Shown piece after piece: positions 1 through 6,317 of a DNA stretch of 16,441 bases. The notes beneath the pieces are model-generated. The model saw only the letters and a program-made list of their open reading frames with translations, made no database searches and was not told where the DNA came from. The stretch comes from Gammaproteobacteria bacterium (lineage in GTDB: Bacteria > Pseudomonadota > Gammaproteobacteria > Eutrophobiales > Eutrophobiaceae). The position numbers and the translations under genes were made by a program. The stretch lies in the NCBI GenBank assembly GCA_018676275.1, contig JABHFC010000064.1:1-16441 (forward strand). The letters run 5' to 3'. Numbering within the stretch: position 1 is the stretch's first letter; every line of letters begins with the position of its first letter.

Positions 1-164
1 CCTTGATCCGAAATGACGATCCTGAAAATGCAGTGACAAGTCTTTCCAGCTTGGTCCTGGACAATGGAGCAAGCGAAGATTATGCCAGCATGGTTGATGT
101 CATGAGCAGACTGGTGCAACAGCTTGCTATGCATATCAATGATTTGATTAACGACTCCCAGTAA
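1..164 (+). CDS. C-terminal fragment, possible PqiC-family ABC transport auxiliary lipoprotein
   Basis: An open frame enters from the left edge (first full codon at 3) and stops at TAA 162-164, leaving 53 residues. The tail runs from an acidic, Asn-rich segment (DNGASEDYASMVD) into an amphipathic helix (SRLVQQLAMHINDLI). This resembles the C-terminal end of PqiC/YmbA-type lipoproteins (DUF330), where a Tyr-containing segment precedes a Leu/Ala helix ending near an Ile. PqiC works with MCE-type PqiA/PqiB in lipid transport across the envelope. The match is by general pattern only, and everything upstream, including any lipobox, is outside the window. The next gene starts 13 bp after the stop on the same strand, so co-transcription is possible. 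Confidence 0.45.
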   Translation, partial: LIRNDDPENAVTSLSSLVLDNGASEDYASMVDVMSRLVQQLAMHINDLINDSQ

Positions 165-177
165 AATAGTCGTTAGA

Positions 178-1671
178 ATGCGAAGTACAATGCAGACATT
201 CAAAACCGTTTTAGTTAATCCTTCCCGGCGCGATTTAATCAAGCGATTAGCCGTAATCGGTGCTCTCGGTAGCAGTGGTTTACTTCAGTCTGTCTCTCTT
301 TATGGCATGAGTGTTGAAAAAAGCGCAGGGCAACTAGCAGGCAATTCGACCTGGAAAGAAGAAGAGCACTACGACGCGCTTCGCAGAGCCATGCTTTGGA
401 GAGTGAATGCTCCCGAACGTTATCCGGATGTGATCGTACAGGCGAGCTCTGAACAAGAAATTCAACAAGCACTACAATTTGCCACAGAAAATGACCTACA
501 GGTTGTTTGTAGAAGCATTGGTCATAACACAGCAGGTGCTGTTCTACGAAATGGCGGTATGTTGCTGGACATATCGTCCATGTCAGATATTTCAGTAGAT
601 GCCAAACAGATGACCGCTCTGGTACAGCCCGGCTTGAATATGCATTATTGTTACCAGAAGCTGGCGGAGCACGGCTTGATATTCCCACTGGCAGAATGTC
701 ATGGGGTGGCAATGGGTGGATACTTGCTGGGCGGCGGATTACCCCCGGTTAGTCATGTTTGGGGTAAGGGCCCAGCCTGCTATTCGATCATTAGTGCAGA
801 CGTCATCCTGGCAAATGGGGAAAAGGTGGTAGCAAGCAAAGACGAAAATGCTGATATTTACTGGGCAATACGTGGTGTTGGACCGGGATTTTTCGGAGTA
901 GTAAGCCGCTACCAGTTACAACTGTATCAACATCCGGAAACCATCATGCAGAGTAGCTTTATTTTTTCACTTGATGTCTTGCCGGACGTGATTTCCATTT
1001 TGGATAAGCTACTTGCAGTTAAAGATGAACGAACAGCAATCAACCTGGCTTTAATCAAAGATCCTGATTCAACAAGTACGACAGTCGCGAGACTAAAGAT
1101 AATTGTCGTCGCAAATCGTCCTGGCAATTCAGAGGCAGAAGCCAAACAATTACTGGCACCATACGCACAAAGTAATTTGTCATCGCTATCAACATCCAGA
1201 AGAATGAATCAAGTTATACAGTTTGCTGATCTTATGTATTCGCCTGATCGTAGTTATCGGAATAATTCGAATAATATCTGGACAAATGATGCCAGGGCCT
1301 TGCTGGCAATTGTCGAGCATTACAAAAAGATGCCAGCTGATAGTGAGCTGTTATTGGCTTTATCTCACGGACGCAACACAGGGATTCAAAGGAAAGATGC
1401 CTGTTATTCTTCCGCTGGGCTTCATTTTCTGAGTAGTCATCTATTATGGAAAGGCGCAGAAAATGATGATGCAAACAATAGCTGGTATAAAGAGCTTAAT
1501 GAAATCCTATATCCCTTTGCCACTAGTCATTACGTTAATCAGCTTGATAACGAACAACATCCCTCAAGGATTCGAGCCAGTTTTAGCGAAGAAAACTGGC
1601 AACGCCTGACTACTGTACGAAAAAAGTATGATCCGGATAATCGCTTCTTTAGTTATCTTGGCTTTGAATAA
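178..1671 (+). CDS. Tat-exported FAD-dependent oxidoreductase, berberine-bridge type with predicted bicovalent FAD
   Basis: This 497-residue protein belongs to the FAD_binding_4/BBE oxidase family, which oxidises alcohols, sugars or amines with O2 and makes H2O2. Residues 16-22 (SRRDLIK) followed by a hydrophobic stretch to about 40 form a Tat signal, so the enzyme is probably folded with its cofactor and then exported. The FAD domain spans about 80-250. His116 in the SIGHN motif and Cys174 in ECHGVAMGG sit 58 residues apart, matching the His and Cys that bind FAD covalently in this family. The Gly-rich loop around 180-188 follows. The C-terminus ends with the BBE-type YDPDNRFF motif. The substrate cannot be told from sequence. 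ATG at 178 and ATG at 190 are both possible starts and neither has a strong ribosome site. It converges with an exported RidA-like gene 34 bp away, which could clear reactive imines or enamines if the substrate is an amine. Confidence 0.88.
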   Translation: MRSTMQTFKTVLVNPSRRDLIKRLAVIGALGSSGLLQSVSLYGMSVEKSAGQLAGNSTWKEEEHYDALRRAMLWRVNAPERYPDVIVQASSEQEIQQALQFATENDLQVVCRSIGHNTAGAVLRNGGMLLDISSMSDISVDAKQMTALVQPGLNMHYCYQKLAEHGLIFPLAECHGVAMGGYLLGGGLPPVSHVWGKGPACYSIISADVILANGEKVVASKDENADIYWAIRGVGPGFFGVVSRYQLQLYQHPETIMQSSFIFSLDVLPDVISILDKLLAVKDERTAINLALIKDPDSTSTTVARLKIIVVANRPGNSEAEAKQLLAPYAQSNLSSLSTSRRMNQVIQFADLMYSPDRSYRNNSNNIWTNDARALLAIVEHYKKMPADSELLLALSHGRNTGIQRKDACYSSAGLHFLSSHLLWKGAENDDANNSWYKELNEILYPFATSHYVNQLDNEQHPSRIRASFSEENWQRLTTVRKKYDPDNRFFSYLGFE

Positions 1672-1705
1672 TTAAAGTTATGCCTGAAGTAAGATTACAT
1701 TCGCA

Positions 1706-2161
1706 TCAATCGACATAAGCAACACAGGTAATTTCTACTGCTGCGCCTCGCCAAAGTCTTTTTACTTCGATGGCGGTTCTTGTCGGAAAGTTTTCATTAA
1801 AAAAAGATGGCCATATTTTGTTTAACTTGGGCCATTCATCAATATTTGCCAGATACACTGTGCACTTCACAAGTTGATTTAGTGAGGAACCACTGCTGCG
1901 CAAAGCATTTTCAATATTAAGCATGGTTTGTTTCGTTTCGGCCACGATACCCCCCGGAACCAATCCCAACTCTTTTTTTGAAAAATCGATACCCAAATTT
2001 CCTGATACAAATAAAAGGTTACCTACACGAACAGCTTCAGAGAGTGGTAACTTTTTTTCCTTGAATGTCTCGGATCGAAAATACTCCACATCGGCTTCCG
2101 CCATTGCGGTAAAAGTGGATACGGATAGAAGTGAAAAGATGATGATGGTTCTTAATAGCAT
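1706..2161 (-). CDS. Exported RidA/YjgF/UK114-family protein
   Basis: A 151-residue RidA-family protein with a Sec signal peptide: hydrophobic residues 5-18 and an AMA cleavage motif near residue 21. RidA proteins are small trimeric enzymes, typically about 130 residues, that hydrolyse 2-aminoacrylate and other enamines or imines to keto acids and ammonia. The mature part has the family order VGNLLFVSG (46-54), KCTVYLANIDEW (99-110) and PTRTAIEV (126-133). Arg128 matches the substrate-carboxylate Arg of active RidA and Glu143 (VEI) the conserved acidic residue, so the imine-deaminase site looks intact. The signal peptide places it in the periplasm, unlike cytosolic E. coli RidA. The start is supported by AGGA about 9 bases upstream of ATG. 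The gene faces the FAD oxidase and diverges from the selenoprotein leader region. Confidence 0.88.
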   Translation of the reverse strand: MLLRTIIIFSLLSVSTFTAMAEADVEYFRSETFKEKKLPLSEAVRVGNLLFVSGNLGIDFSKKELGLVPGGIVAETKQTMLNIENALRSSGSSLNQLVKCTVYLANIDEWPKLNKIWPSFFNENFPTRTAIEVKRLWRGAAVEITCVAYVD

Positions 2162-2386
2162 AATCTTGATCCTGCTTAATGGATTAGAGCTAAGAAAGTA
2201 GTGCTTTTAACTCTAAAAATCCAGTCGAATAGATAATCTACGAGGCGTAGGCTACAACGACAAAGGGAATTACTGGATTAGTTTATATGTATAGCTGAAG
2301 GAACAGCCACCGCTGGCTTTTGATTCCGTCATTCTGGATTAAATTAACTTTCCCCAGATTTTCTTTTAAATATCATGACAAGGAGT

Positions 2387-2431
2387 ATGATGAACAACTC
2401 TATTAAAAACAGACAATTACATGAGCGATAA
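2387..2431 (+). CDS. Possible 14-codon leader mini-ORF upstream of the selenoprotein gene
   Basis: ATG at 2387 (and again at 2390) opens 14 codons reading MMNNSIKNRQLHER and stops at TAA 2429-2431. It carries the best Shine-Dalgarno sequence of the region, AAGGAG at 2380-2385, at 4 bases from the second ATG. Its end overlaps the first codons of the selenoprotein gene (ATG 2421), which has no good Shine-Dalgarno sequence of its own. That layout fits translational coupling, but the peptide has no recognisable domain and the ORF could be coincidental. Confidence 0.35.
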   Translation: MMNNSIKNRQLHER

Positions 2432-2894
2432 AATAGACAACGGTGGACAGTTTCCTGATCTCGAATTATCGATCGTAGGTGCAGGTAAGCTATCCATCCC
2501 CGGAGATATTAATACACCTTACGCCCTTGTCCTTTTTTATCGCGGTCATTGGTGACCTTTCTGTCGCCGTCAGTTAGTCGGCTTTGAACAACTACGAGAA
2601 GCTCTGGCTGAGCTTGGGGTCAGTATTATTGCCGGGAGTGTAGATTCGGAGGATAAATTGTCCGAAATTTCTAATGATATTGGGTTTCCAGTTGCCTGGG
2701 GAATGACGCGTGATATGGGAAATAAGGTTGGCGCATGGTGGGATGAGGAGAGAAACTTTATACAACCCAGTAATTTTTTTATGACCAATTCAGGCAAGGT
2801 ACTAGCCTCTTCATATGCCAGTTCCCCCGTTGGTCGTATGGAACCGGAAGATGTGATGATGCTGGCAAATTTTATTATAAAGAACTCTGGATAG
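2421..2894 (+). CDS. Probable selenoprotein: AhpC/TSA peroxiredoxin-like protein with U-x-x-C motif (Sec at TGA 2553-2555)
   Basis: Read through TGA at 2553-2555, this frame gives 157 residues of the short peroxiredoxin-like AhpC/TSA family (thioredoxin fold). Before the TGA it reads YALVLFYRGHW and after it PFCRRQLVGFEQL. Family members read FYRGHWCPFCRRQL, so TGA stands exactly at the first, attacking Cys, giving Sec45-Pro-Phe-Cys48. The rest is complete and collinear: GVSIIAGSVDS, GFPVAWGMTRDMG, FFMTNSGKVLASSYAS and GRMEPEDV, ending at TAG 2892-2894. The 112 codons after the TGA contain no other stop. A SECIS-like hairpin lies at 2566-2582. ATG 2421 is the only plausible start, since TGA at 2391 closes the frame upstream. 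Expected role: thiol peroxidase or thiol:disulfide oxidoreductase in the cytoplasm. The alternative is a Cys-to-stop pseudogene, made less likely by the hairpin and the second case nearby. A usual pipeline would give only a stub from 2658. Confidence 0.85.
2566..2582 (+). promoter_or_regulatory. Candidate bacterial SECIS hairpin of the peroxiredoxin-like selenoprotein
   Basis: GCCG at 2566-2569 pairs with CGGC at 2579-2582, then comes a U-U mismatch (2570/2578) and a C-G pair (2571/2577) closing the loop AGUUA (2572-2576). The loop begins 17 nt after the TGA and has G in its second position followed by U. Bacterial SECIS elements have a short stem with a G in the first two loop positions about 16-37 nt after UGA, where SelB binds. 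The stem is short, and outer pairing below it is weak. Confidence 0.65.
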
Positions 2895-2922
2895 GTGGAG
2901 GCGAATGAAAGTTTCAAAACAC

Positions 2923-3720
2923 TCATTCTGAATAGCGATGACTTGTTCCCTGCTTGTAAAGAATTCTCAGAATCCAGCTAATTGGGACAAGACGAAGCAC
3001 TATAACAATCAGCTTGTAATTCCATCCCGGTACCGACACGACTTTACCTTTCTGTAAATCCTGTAAGGAATTTTTCACAACAAACTCCGAAGACCAGGAA
3101 CGGGCTAATCCTCTTTCCTTGTAAAAATTATCAGGATTAAGACCGATCTTTTCATGAAAGTCAGTAACAGTGAACCCCGGACAAAGTGCCTGTATTTTTA
3201 TATTGTAATCCTTGTATTTTATTGCCAGGGACTCAGAGAAAGTTCGAATAAAGGCCTTGGTGGGTCCGTAAAGCGGACTACTCGGTGTGGGTAAAAAAGA
3301 GGCCACCGAGGAAACATTGATAATCGAGCCTAGCTTGTTCGCAGTCATAACTTGTAAGGCTGCGTAGCTCAGTTTTAATGTTGCCTCGACATGGACGTTC
3401 ATAATGTCCTCATGTAAACGCCAGTCCAGCTTGTGATATTCGCCGTCCTCTGCATAGCCAGCATTATTTACCAGTGTGCTAAGTTGGCTTTGCTCCTGCA
3501 ACTGTGAAGCAAGTTGATCAATAACTGACTGATCAGATAAATCCATAATCATCACGTGCGCTTCAATTCCATATTGAACACGCAAATCCTCTGCTAACTG
3601 GTTTAGTTTCTGTTCGCGCCGACCAATCAACCAAAGGGTTTTATGTGTCGTTGCCAGCTGTCGGGCAAATTCGGCTCCAATGCCACTGGTGGCACCGGTT
3701 ATTACAGCGAGCTTATTCAC
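2923..3720 (-). CDS. Short-chain dehydrogenase/reductase (classical SDR) with hydrophobic C-terminal tail
   Basis: This 265-residue protein is a classical SDR with a Rossmann fold binding NAD(P)H. It shows the cofactor motif TGATSGIG (8-15), Arg34 after the second strand (favouring NADPH), NNAG (85-88), Asn108, the catalytic Ser at 137/138, and Tyr151 with Lys155 in YGPTK, followed by PGFTVT after 191. All catalytic residues are present. The last 35 residues hold a long hydrophobic or amphipathic segment (about 233-255), as seen in membrane-associated SDRs acting on acyl or steroid-like lipids, so the substrate may be hydrophobic. The start is GTG 3720 with a weak ribosome site. A terminator lies between it and the upstream AhpD-like gene, so it probably has its own promoter in the remaining 50 bases. 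It converges with the peroxiredoxin-like selenoprotein, 28 bp apart. Confidence 0.88.
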   Translation of the reverse strand: MNKLAVITGATSGIGAEFARQLATTHKTLWLIGRREQKLNQLAEDLRVQYGIEAHVMIMDLSDQSVIDQLASQLQEQSQLSTLVNNAGYAEDGEYHKLDWRLHEDIMNVHVEATLKLSYAALQVMTANKLGSIINVSSVASFLPTPSSPLYGPTKAFIRTFSESLAIKYKDYNIKIQALCPGFTVTDFHEKIGLNPDNFYKERGLARSWSSEFVVKNSLQDLQKGKVVSVPGWNYKLIVIVLRLVPISWILRILYKQGTSHRYSE

Positions 3721-3770
3721 AAGACTGAATTTTGGTTAATGGGAATAGATTCAGCATTAATTTACAGGAT

Positions 3771-3802
3771 AAAAAGCTTGTACAGAATTTTGTACTGCAA
3801 GC
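3771..3802 (-). terminator. Rho-independent terminator after the AhpD-like selenoprotein gene
   Basis: On the minus strand GCTTG (3802-3798) pairs with CAAGC (3780-3776), and an inner TACA/TGTA stem encloses a 6-base AT-rich loop, with a small bulge on one side. The stem is followed directly by five T (3775-3771). It lies 13 bases past the TAG of the AhpD-like gene, and its presence supports that TAG, rather than the upstream TGA, as the true end of the gene. Confidence 0.6.
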
Positions 3803-3815
3803 CCTCAGTCCTAAA

Positions 3816-4922
3816 CTACGCAGTTTTCGAATGATTAAGCGAATCCAATCCGAGTTCGATGCGCATAGCTTCAGTTGCAACATCTTTATAGTCCTCCAGG
3901 GGGATGCCGGTAGCATCGGCGGCACGTGGGTAGCCGTTAAACGCGGCAATAACTGCAGCCGTATCTACGAGGGCGGCCTCGCCTAGTTCCTGCAGAACTT
4001 GTTGCCGCGCTTTTGCGCTTCGTTCCTCGTCGTGTGAGCACACTGCTTCAATAAATTCGTTTAACAGTTCACCATGGGGCAAGCCACCGTCACTGTTATC
4101 CGCGCCGATCGAAGCTTCAAGTACGTACTCGTCGCCGGTATGTTCGCCACTCATACTGAGCCGCATTGCATGACTGGTAGTTCAGTAAAAACAGTCTAGG
4201 TACTTCGAAACACGCGTCGCTACAAATTCTATTTGCGCCCTTGAAATAGCACGATCAATTCCTTCCAGTTCATTCACTCCGGGGTTGGCCATATAGAAAG
4301 GATCCATGAGATTCCAAAAGCGATTTAACTCGTCGGGAACCAGTGTCAGCGAACGACGAATAAATTGATGGCCGATATCGTAAAAGTTTCCAAGTTCAGG
4401 TCCAGCATCCTCGGGCGCAACTGTTGGTGCCCAGCCCGGTCCTGTTTTTACGCCACCTGGTCGCTTCCGCACAGGTTCAGTCGAATCTGCGGCTGTTGGC
4501 AAGGCTATTGACTCTATTCCGATACCACGTGTGAAAGTATCGATACAGGTAAGCATCGTCGACAGGCTTAGCAGTTCGATAAATTCATCTTCAATAATGC
4601 CAGCGGCAATCATTGAGTCATACCAGCTTTCGGTAATACGCCCGGAGTCGGTAACGATGCGATGTACGGCTTCCACCCAGGCTTCCGGTAGTGCGCCCAG
4701 ATGATCGTGGTCGCCGTCTATCGCATAAGGCGATAAGGCTTCTTTACGACGTTGACAGAGTTTGCATTCCCAGGCATGACGAGCTTCATTTGCAATTGCA
4801 AGACGCTGTTCACCGCTTAGCCAGGCACCTACCTGTCCCACTTCTGAACAAGCTTTATTTATTGCTGACTTAAGATCATCACGAATAAGGAAAGGTGAAT
4901 TGTCGAGAACGTCTTTTAGCAT
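3816..4922 (-). CDS. Probable selenoprotein: two-domain AhpD-like protein with C-x-x-U motif (Sec at TGA 4184-4182)
   Basis: The frame runs from ATG 4922 (TTG 4958 would add 12 residues) to TAG 3818-3816. It is broken only by TGA at 4184-4182 and gives 368 residues if that TGA is read. Around it lies QIEFVATRVSKYLDCFY, Sec247, then TTSHAMRLSM. This fits the AhpD active site: Glu232 lies 12 residues before Cys244, then C-x-x-U and His251, the same spacing as Glu118, Cys130, Cys133 and His137 of mycobacterial AhpD. Sec takes the place of the peroxidatic Cys. The 121 codons after the TGA are open and continue the domain (LLNEFIEAV, DTAAVIAAFNGYPRAADATGI). The N-terminal half has a second, degenerate AhpD-like motif, Cys53-Lys-Leu-Cys56, lacking the His. 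A SECIS-like hairpin lies at 4164-4146. Probable role: hydroperoxide or thiol redox reaction. It follows the aminotransferase on the same strand by 53 bp, likely an operon. Confidence 0.87.
4146..4164 (-). promoter_or_regulatory. Candidate bacterial SECIS hairpin of the AhpD-like selenoprotein
   Basis: In the mRNA, CUCA (4160-4157) pairs with UGAG (4153-4150) around a GUA triloop (4156-4154). The stem extends through a G-U pair (4161/4149), a G-G mismatch (4162/4148), and C-G and G-C pairs (4163/4147, 4164/4146). The loop begins 26 nt after the TGA and its first base is G followed by U. This matches the spacing and loop rule for bacterial SECIS elements recognised by SelB. Confidence 0.7.
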
Positions 4923-4975
4923 GCATGTGATGTTACACAGCACTGTCGACAGCCGCAACAGTGATTAAGCTGCAA

Positions 4976-6130
4976 CTACAATAGTGTTTTCAGTTCTCTG
5001 AAAAAAGCACGGTTATCTTCTTCAAGTCCGCCGGATATACGAACATGCTCTGGAAGCCCCCAGGAGGCAACGTGCCTGACAAAAATATTCCGCTTCTCCA
5101 GTTCCTGTTGGATCTCTTTAGTCCGCTTTCCCAGTTCAAGCAATATAAAGGGCAGCGGAACGGATCCAGCAACCACCTGAAGACCCAGCTTTTTAGCTTC
5201 CTGTTTATAAAAAGATGATATGTCACGTGCTAGTTGCCGTGAGCTATCAAGATGTGTCTGATCGCTTAACGTGCCCTGCAGTGCACTGTAACCAGCAATG
5301 TTCAGACTGGCGGCATCACAACCGTGCATGGCAATTTTCTTCAGAACATCCGGATGTCCGACACCGTACCCGCAACGCAGTGCGGCCAGGCCCCATGCCT
5401 TGGAAAAGGTACGTGTCACAAGTACATTTTCATAACCTGCTTTTAACAGGTCGATTCCAGATCGCGCATCAGGAGTGTACTGCGCATAGGCTTCATCAAT
5501 AATAAACAGCACTTCTTTTGGCAAGCTGTCTGCTATTCGTTTCAGTTCTTCATAGCTCAGGATTGCACCGGTCGGATTGTTGGGGTTAACAACAAAGAAA
5601 ATGCCGGTGCTCGCATCAACCGCGTTGAGCATGCCATCAATATCAAATTCATAATGCTGCTTCCTCAGGAAATTTACATATTTTAGCTTTGCACCAAGTA
5701 TGCCAGCATATTTGGGTGTGACATTCCATGTTTCCCGGGCAGAGATAACGTTCTTGCTGGAATCACGGGCGAAAGCAAGCGGTGCACTTTTAAGAATTTC
5801 TGTGGATCCGTTACCGACTATGATCCAGTCCTTCTCCATTCCATGAAATTCCCCCATCAGCGATTTAAGCAAGGCAGGTGATACATAACGGTTTGTTGCC
5901 GGAATCGCAGATTGTGCAGCGGCAACCGCCGCAGGTGGTGGACCTAATGGGTTCTCATTCAAATTCATGCGAATAGCACCTGGCTTATAGCCAAGGCTCA
6001 AATCAACGGCATCGCCGATACGGGCCTCACTGGAATCTATACTAAGTGTGGTCACAAGCGGAACAGATGCCGTGACTGCTGAAGTTTTAAGAAATTGACG
6101 GCGGGAAACGCTCATGGATGCATACCTCAT
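4976..6130 (-). CDS. Tat-exported PLP-dependent aminotransferase, HisC-like (class I/II)
   Basis: A fold-type I aminotransferase closest in pattern to histidinol-phosphate aminotransferase (HisC). Motifs in order: NLNENPLGPP (56-65), NPNNPTG (182-188), IDEAY (211-215), the PLP lysine Lys244 in TFSKAWGLAALR, Arg252, and a C-terminal VRISGG with the Arg expected to hold the substrate carboxylate. It begins with a Tat signal, SRRQFLK (twin Arg 10-11), plus a hydrophobic stretch. That is unlike biosynthetic HisC, which is cytosolic, so it is probably not the housekeeping histidine enzyme. ATG 6115 is the better start (MSVSRRQFLK, 379 residues), since GAGG lies about 9 bases upstream. It leads an apparent operon with the AhpD-like selenoprotein. 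It diverges from another Tat enzyme across 187 bp, so the two promoter regions are shared. The substrate is unknown. Confidence 0.88.
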   Translation of the reverse strand: MRYASMSVSRRQFLKTSAVTASVPLVTTLSIDSSEARIGDAVDLSLGYKPGAIRMNLNENPLGPPPAAVAAAQSAIPATNRYVSPALLKSLMGEFHGMEKDWIIVGNGSTEILKSAPLAFARDSSKNVISARETWNVTPKYAGILGAKLKYVNFLRKQHYEFDIDGMLNAVDASTGIFFVVNPNNPTGAILSYEELKRIADSLPKEVLFIIDEAYAQYTPDARSGIDLLKAGYENVLVTRTFSKAWGLAALRCGYGVGHPDVLKKIAMHGCDAASLNIAGYSALQGTLSDQTHLDSSRQLARDISSFYKQEAKKLGLQVVAGSVPLPFILLELGKRTKEIQQELEKRNIFVRHVASWGLPEHVRISGGLEEDNRAFFRELKTLL

Positions 6131-6317
6131 ATGTGAGATTCAAGACTCGCAGATTAACTGAGAATTTGAAAAAACCATAATTTGGGTCAACATTCACAAT
6201 CTGACTGAATTAGGGTTTAGCTTAACGCAAGTATCTTTCTTCTCGTCTTATCGCATATATTTATTTTACAAACAGATGTTATGCTCTGCTTTGTATTGAA
6301 CGAGCAGAAACCCTGAA

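Noticed and set aside
239..712. Minus-strand ORF of 157 codons opposite the FAD oxidase
   Set aside because: The plus strand has clear FAD-binding motifs across this stretch. The antisense product has no recognisable features.
2553..2555. Explaining the TGA codons by a recoded genome (TGA as Trp or Gly)
   Set aside because: TGA ends ridA-like, SDR, yqiA, ccmE, ccmF and ccmH at family-typical lengths, and Trp uses TGG throughout. Family members have Cys, not Trp, at both TGA sites.
2570..2926. Minus-strand ORF of 118 codons
   Set aside because: It is a shadow opposite the peroxiredoxin-like coding frame, with low-complexity Ser-rich sequence and no recognisable domain.
2903..2928. Inverted repeat GAATGA/TCATTC between the selenoprotein and SDR stops as a terminator
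   Set aside because: Only 6 AT-rich pairs with a 14-base loop and no T-tract on either side.
3816..4166. A separate 116-residue gene starting at ATG 4166
   Set aside because: It is in the same frame as the upstream ORF with only the TGA between, and it begins inside the AhpD active-site helix just past the conserved His. It is the C-terminal part of the selenoprotein.
6212..6314. Inverted pair AGGGTTT (6212-6218) and AAACCCT (6308-6314) in the divergent promoter region
   Set aside because: Seven bases at a 90-base distance is expected by chance, and there is no supporting symmetry around it.
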